DNA from: Alteromonas sp. KUL42
Lineage (GTDB): Bacteria; Pseudomonadota; Gammaproteobacteria; Enterobacterales; Alteromonadaceae
DNA: 64,000 nt
Assembly (NCBI RefSeq): GCF_006538325.1
Contig: NZ_BJKK01000003.1
Location: 186,001-250,000 of the forward strand
Reading direction: 5' to 3'
A model generated the notes under the pieces. The model was not told where the DNA came from. It ran no database searches and saw nothing but the letters and a program-made list of their open reading frames with translations. Made by a program: the position numbers and the translations under genes. Shown here piece by piece: positions 61,225 to 64,000 of this stretch (position 1 is its first letter; each line of letters begins with the position of its first letter).

Positions 61225-63333
61225 TTAACCTTCCATTTCTGCATAACTGAACAGTGTGAGTGACTTACCAGCTTGTAAAAATACCTTCTGTATACATATA
61301 GACGGCTGTTCTTCTAACGACGCATAACGCGTATCTAATTCCATCGTCCAGCCTGCACGGGGAACAGTACTTGGCAGGTGAAAACGCATGTCGTTGTCGC
61401 TGGCATTTATGCACAAGAACCAATGTTCAGGTTTGTTCCCCTGTGTTGCACACCCCTTTATTTCCACACCAAAGGTTTTATTGTGCAAGGCATTCCAATC
61501 TTCAGAGGCTTTGTCTGTACCATCGGGTTTGTACCAATTAATTTCTTTTACGTTGCGCGACAAAGTGTAAGGGTCATCGTGTAGTTTTAGCTCTTGAAGC
61601 AAAGCAGACGATTTTCTAAGTGAGATAACATAGCGACAAAAATCGAGAAAATCCTGTTTGCGTTTGTTCATTGACCAATCGAACCAGCTGATCGGGTTAT
61701 CTTGGCAATATGCGTTATTGTTGCCATTTTGAGTGCGGCTTAACTCATCACCACCTAAAATATGCGGCGTACCTTGGGAAAACAATAAAGTGGCGAATAA
61801 GTTGCGTTTCTGGCGCTCCCGCATGGCAATAATGCGTTGCTTGTTGGTTTCGCCCTCTACACCATAATTAGCCGAAAGGTTATGGCCATGGCCATCTCGA
61901 TTGTCTTCTAAGTTATCTAAATTATGGCGCTCGGCGTAAGTCACCATATCGTGAAGCGTAAAACCATCGTGATACGTCACGTTATTCACTGACGTGTTAA
62001 TGTGACGGTGACCTTTGTGAAAAATATCCCTAGAGCCCATCAGTCTGGTGGCAAAATCTGCGGTTACGCCTGCATCTCCACGCCAAAAAGCGCGCACGGT
62101 ATCGCGGTATTTATCATTTACCTCTAACCAAGGTGAAGGAAAGTTACCCACTTGGTATCCACCTGGGCCAATATCCCAAGGCTCTGCCAATAATACTTTG
62201 TCTTTTAATACTGGGTCGCTGCTTATTGCTCTTAGTAGCCCAGATTTTTTGTTGTATTGCTGTGGCTCGCGGCCTAAACAAACCGCCAAATCGAAGCGAA
62301 AACCATCAATACCAATTACACTTACCCAATAACGCATTGCATCTAAAATAAGCCCCATCATGTATGACTGTGATGTGTTGACCGTATTGCCACACCCTGA
62401 GTGGTTTGAGAACACCAACTCACCACTTTTAGACTGTTCAAATAAATAGGTTTGGTAAGGGCTGAAACCTTTAAATGACAATATAGGGCCACCGTGTCCC
62501 GCTTCAGCGGTATGGTTGAACACCACATCAACAATTACTTCAATACCGGCTTGGTGATAAGCTTCAACCATCTGTTTTAGCTCGCTCAACGCATCTGACA
62601 CACCGTAACGCGGCTCAGGAGCAAAAAAGTTCACAGGGTTATACCCCCAATAATTGGTCAAGCCTTTGTCGGTAATAAATGGTTCGGGCATAAAAGAGCA
62701 TAGCGGCATAAACTGAATGGTGGTTATACCCAAAGACTTTACATGCTCAATTACACTGGGGTGCGCAGCACCTAAAAATTTGCCCTGATGTGCTTTGGGT
62801 ACATCAGGGTGCAGCTTGGTGAGCCCTTTCACATGAGCTTCGTAAACAATGCGTTGGTGGTTCTGTATATCCAATACAGTAACAGTCGACTCAGCATGTT
62901 TAGCGGATGACGGAGCGTACGCTTGCTCATCAATCACAATACACTTTGGCATCATGAATTGAGAGTCTCCTTCATATTGCCGTGCATCCCATTTTAGTGG
63001 GCGACTGAGCTTTTTGGCGTAAGGGTCAATTAACAACTTTTGCGTGGGATCGCTATGCAGTCGACTTTCACCCCGCTCAACCCGATAACCGTAATACTGA
63101 CCAGCTTGAATACCTACAAAGAACCCATGCCACACATCACCGGTTTTCTCAGGCAACGGGATTTCTGTAGTAGCTTCTTCGGTGTCCTTATTGAAAAAAC
63201 ACAAGATAACCGCTTTTGCATCGGGGGCGTAGACAGCAAAGTTGCACCCGTCATCGTGCAAGCTTGCACCTAATGGAAGCGCTTTACCTGCACGATGTTC
63301 AACGTCTGTCTGATTATCGCTATATTCAATCAC
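61225..63333 (-). CDS. glgX: glycogen debranching enzyme GlgX
   Basis: A 702-residue GH13 enzyme. An N-terminal CBM48 domain (about 12-130) contains LPLGASLHDDGCNFAVYAPD and WHGFFVGIQAGQYYGYRVER. The catalytic barrel shows VIVDVVFNHTAEAGHGGP, GIDGFRFDLAV with the nucleophile Asp, VLLAEPWDIGPGGY with the acid/base Glu, and NNVTYHDGFTLHDMV. It cleaves alpha-1,6 branches from limit dextrins during glycogen breakdown in the cytosol. Its gene follows the glgB gene on the same strand after 64 bp, so the two probably form part of a glycogen operon continuing beyond the window. The ATG at 63333 gives the standard beginning. Confidence 0.93.
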   Translation of the reverse strand: MIEYSDNQTDVEHRAGKALPLGASLHDDGCNFAVYAPDAKAVILCFFNKDTEEATTEIPLPEKTGDVWHGFFVGIQAGQYYGYRVERGESRLHSDPTQKLLIDPYAKKLSRPLKWDARQYEGDSQFMMPKCIVIDEQAYAPSSAKHAESTVTVLDIQNHQRIVYEAHVKGLTKLHPDVPKAHQGKFLGAAHPSVIEHVKSLGITTIQFMPLCSFMPEPFITDKGLTNYWGYNPVNFFAPEPRYGVSDALSELKQMVEAYHQAGIEVIVDVVFNHTAEAGHGGPILSFKGFSPYQTYLFEQSKSGELVFSNHSGCGNTVNTSQSYMMGLILDAMRYWVSVIGIDGFRFDLAVCLGREPQQYNKKSGLLRAISSDPVLKDKVLLAEPWDIGPGGYQVGNFPSPWLEVNDKYRDTVRAFWRGDAGVTADFATRLMGSRDIFHKGHRHINTSVNNVTYHDGFTLHDMVTYAERHNLDNLEDNRDGHGHNLSANYGVEGETNKQRIIAMRERQKRNLFATLLFSQGTPHILGGDELSRTQNGNNNAYCQDNPISWFDWSMNKRKQDFLDFCRYVISLRKSSALLQELKLHDDPYTLSRNVKEINWYKPDGTDKASEDWNALHNKTFGVEIKGCATQGNKPEHWFLCINASDNDMRFHLPSTVPRAGWTMELDTRYASLEEQPSICIQKVFLQAGKSLTLFSYAEMEG

Positions 63334-63397
63334 TTGTCTTTCTTACCTATCCGTTGTCGAAATCAACTACATCTAATTTACGCTCATCGACTTCACG

Positions 63398-64000
63398 TTA
63401 CGCATCACATGTTACATAAAATACTGTGGATAGCGGAGGCAAATTTATCACTATGGAGTGCTTTCTGTCATTCCATGCAACAGGGCTACTTTTAACTTTG
63501 CTAAGTGTGCTGTATCCACTTCCCCAAAACGCCGCATCATCAGTATTCAATGCCAGAGTTAATTCACATGCATCATCCACACCGATCCTGAAGTTATCGC
63601 GAGGAATAGGCGTAAAATTAGAAATGACATACACCTTTTGCTTAGTCGTTTTTGCATTTCTAACAAACGACACCACACTTTGCTCTGCGTTATTGTGATC
63701 AATCCAAGTAAAACCTTGTGGTTGGTGATCTTGTTCATGTAATGCTGAAGTAGTGCGATACAAATGGTTTAGCGCTTTATAGAGCGCCTGAATGCCAGCG
63801 TGCTTCTCGAAGTTGAGCAGGTCCCAATCAAGGCCGCTGTCGTGGTTCCATTCGCGCGATTGGCCTAATTCATTGCCCATAAAATTAAGCTTTTTGCCTG
63901 GGTGGCCATACATAAAACCAGCGTAACAACGCAAATTCGCGGCCTGCTGCCATTCATCACCAGGCATTTTGTGAAGCATACTGCCTTTGCCGTGAACCAC
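63398..64000 (-). CDS. glgB: 1,4-alpha-glucan branching enzyme GlgB, C-terminal 200 residues only
   Basis: The reading frame is open at the right edge of the window, so the 5' part is missing. The visible part begins VVHGKGSMLHKMPGDEWQQA, then AGFMYGHPGKKLNFMGNELG and EWNHDSGLDWDLL, the classical C-terminal half of the GlgB catalytic domain, and ends with an all-beta domain (SFVRNAKTTKQKVYVISNF, IVINLPPLSTVFYV). GlgB makes alpha-1,6 branches in glycogen. The gene is upstream of glgX on the same strand. The catalytic aspartate and glutamate lie in the missing part. Confidence 0.92.
   Translation of the reverse strand: MVHGKGSMLHKMPGDEWQQAANLRCYAGFMYGHPGKKLNFMGNELGQSREWNHDSGLDWDLLNFEKHAGIQALYKALNHLYRTTSALHEQDHQPQGFTWIDHNNAEQSVVSFVRNAKTTKQKVYVISNFTPIPRDNFRIGVDDACELTLALNTDDAAFWGSGYSTLSKVKSSPVAWNDRKHSIVINLPPLSTVFYVTCDA

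Noticed and set aside
1..64000. tRNA, rRNA, CRISPR array, insertion sequence, prophage or integron
   Set aside because: I looked for conserved RNA segments, regularly spaced repeats, transposase motifs and phage proteins and saw none. A dedicated RNA search was not possible here.

Overview
The window looks like a chromosomal segment of a marine gammaproteobacterium of the Alteromonas type. This rests on the gene content (recC-recB-recD in one run, HdfR next to a DUF413/MaoP protein, DUF2989, DUF1315/YeaC, DUF349 and AGCS genes, many GGDEF/EAL and hybrid-kinase proteins), a moderate GC content and short intergenic spaces. It is a family-level reading of protein sequences; no database search was made. 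I see no tRNA, rRNA, CRISPR array, insertion sequence or prophage.

Layout. 1-4.7 kb: the 3' part of a secreted zinc metalloprotease, an aminotransferase and a saccharopine-dehydrogenase-like oxidoreductase. 4.9-13.1 kb: signalling block A, with a membrane hybrid kinase, an SDR/acetyltransferase pair, a REC-DUF3369-GGDEF-EAL protein and an overlapping sensor kinase split by a frameshift. 13.1-16.9 kb: an acetyltransferase, an unknown protein, and a LysE exporter divergent from a MocR-type regulator, with repeated operator-like sites between them. 17-26.7 kb: recD, recB and recC on the minus strand, followed by a structured intergenic region that may encode a small RNA. 27.2-36.2 kb: a dUTPase, an acyl-CoA synthetase with a PsrA-like box, a 1414-residue sensor GGDEF-EAL protein and an RNase J-like protein. 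36.3-41.2 kb: hdfR-like and maoP-like genes, a tandem PRC-barrel protein, an ArsR/rhodanese pair and a LysR regulator.

41.4-47.1 kb: signalling block B. A sigma-54 response regulator is followed by a tiny protein that is only a kinase dimerisation/phosphoacceptor domain, a CHASE3 kinase, a single-domain receiver and a REC-HisKA-HATPase-REC-REC hybrid kinase. All are co-directional and tightly packed, so they probably form one phosphorelay. 47.1-64 kb: small lipoproteins, a YfbR-like nucleotidase split by a frameshift, a DUF349 operon, an alanine/sodium symporter with an unusual inserted domain, an M14 carboxypeptidase, a long-type GAPDH, MsrB, 6-phosphogluconate dehydrogenase, GlgX and the C-terminal part of GlgB.

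The most notable observations are the stand-alone DHp protein inside a compact phosphorelay, three genes each broken by apparent loss of one A in an A-homopolymer (sequencing error, mutation or slippage-based recoding), the MocR operator array, a perfect 44-bp palindrome overlapping a stop codon, and a terminator-ended candidate small RNA between recC and the dUTPase gene.
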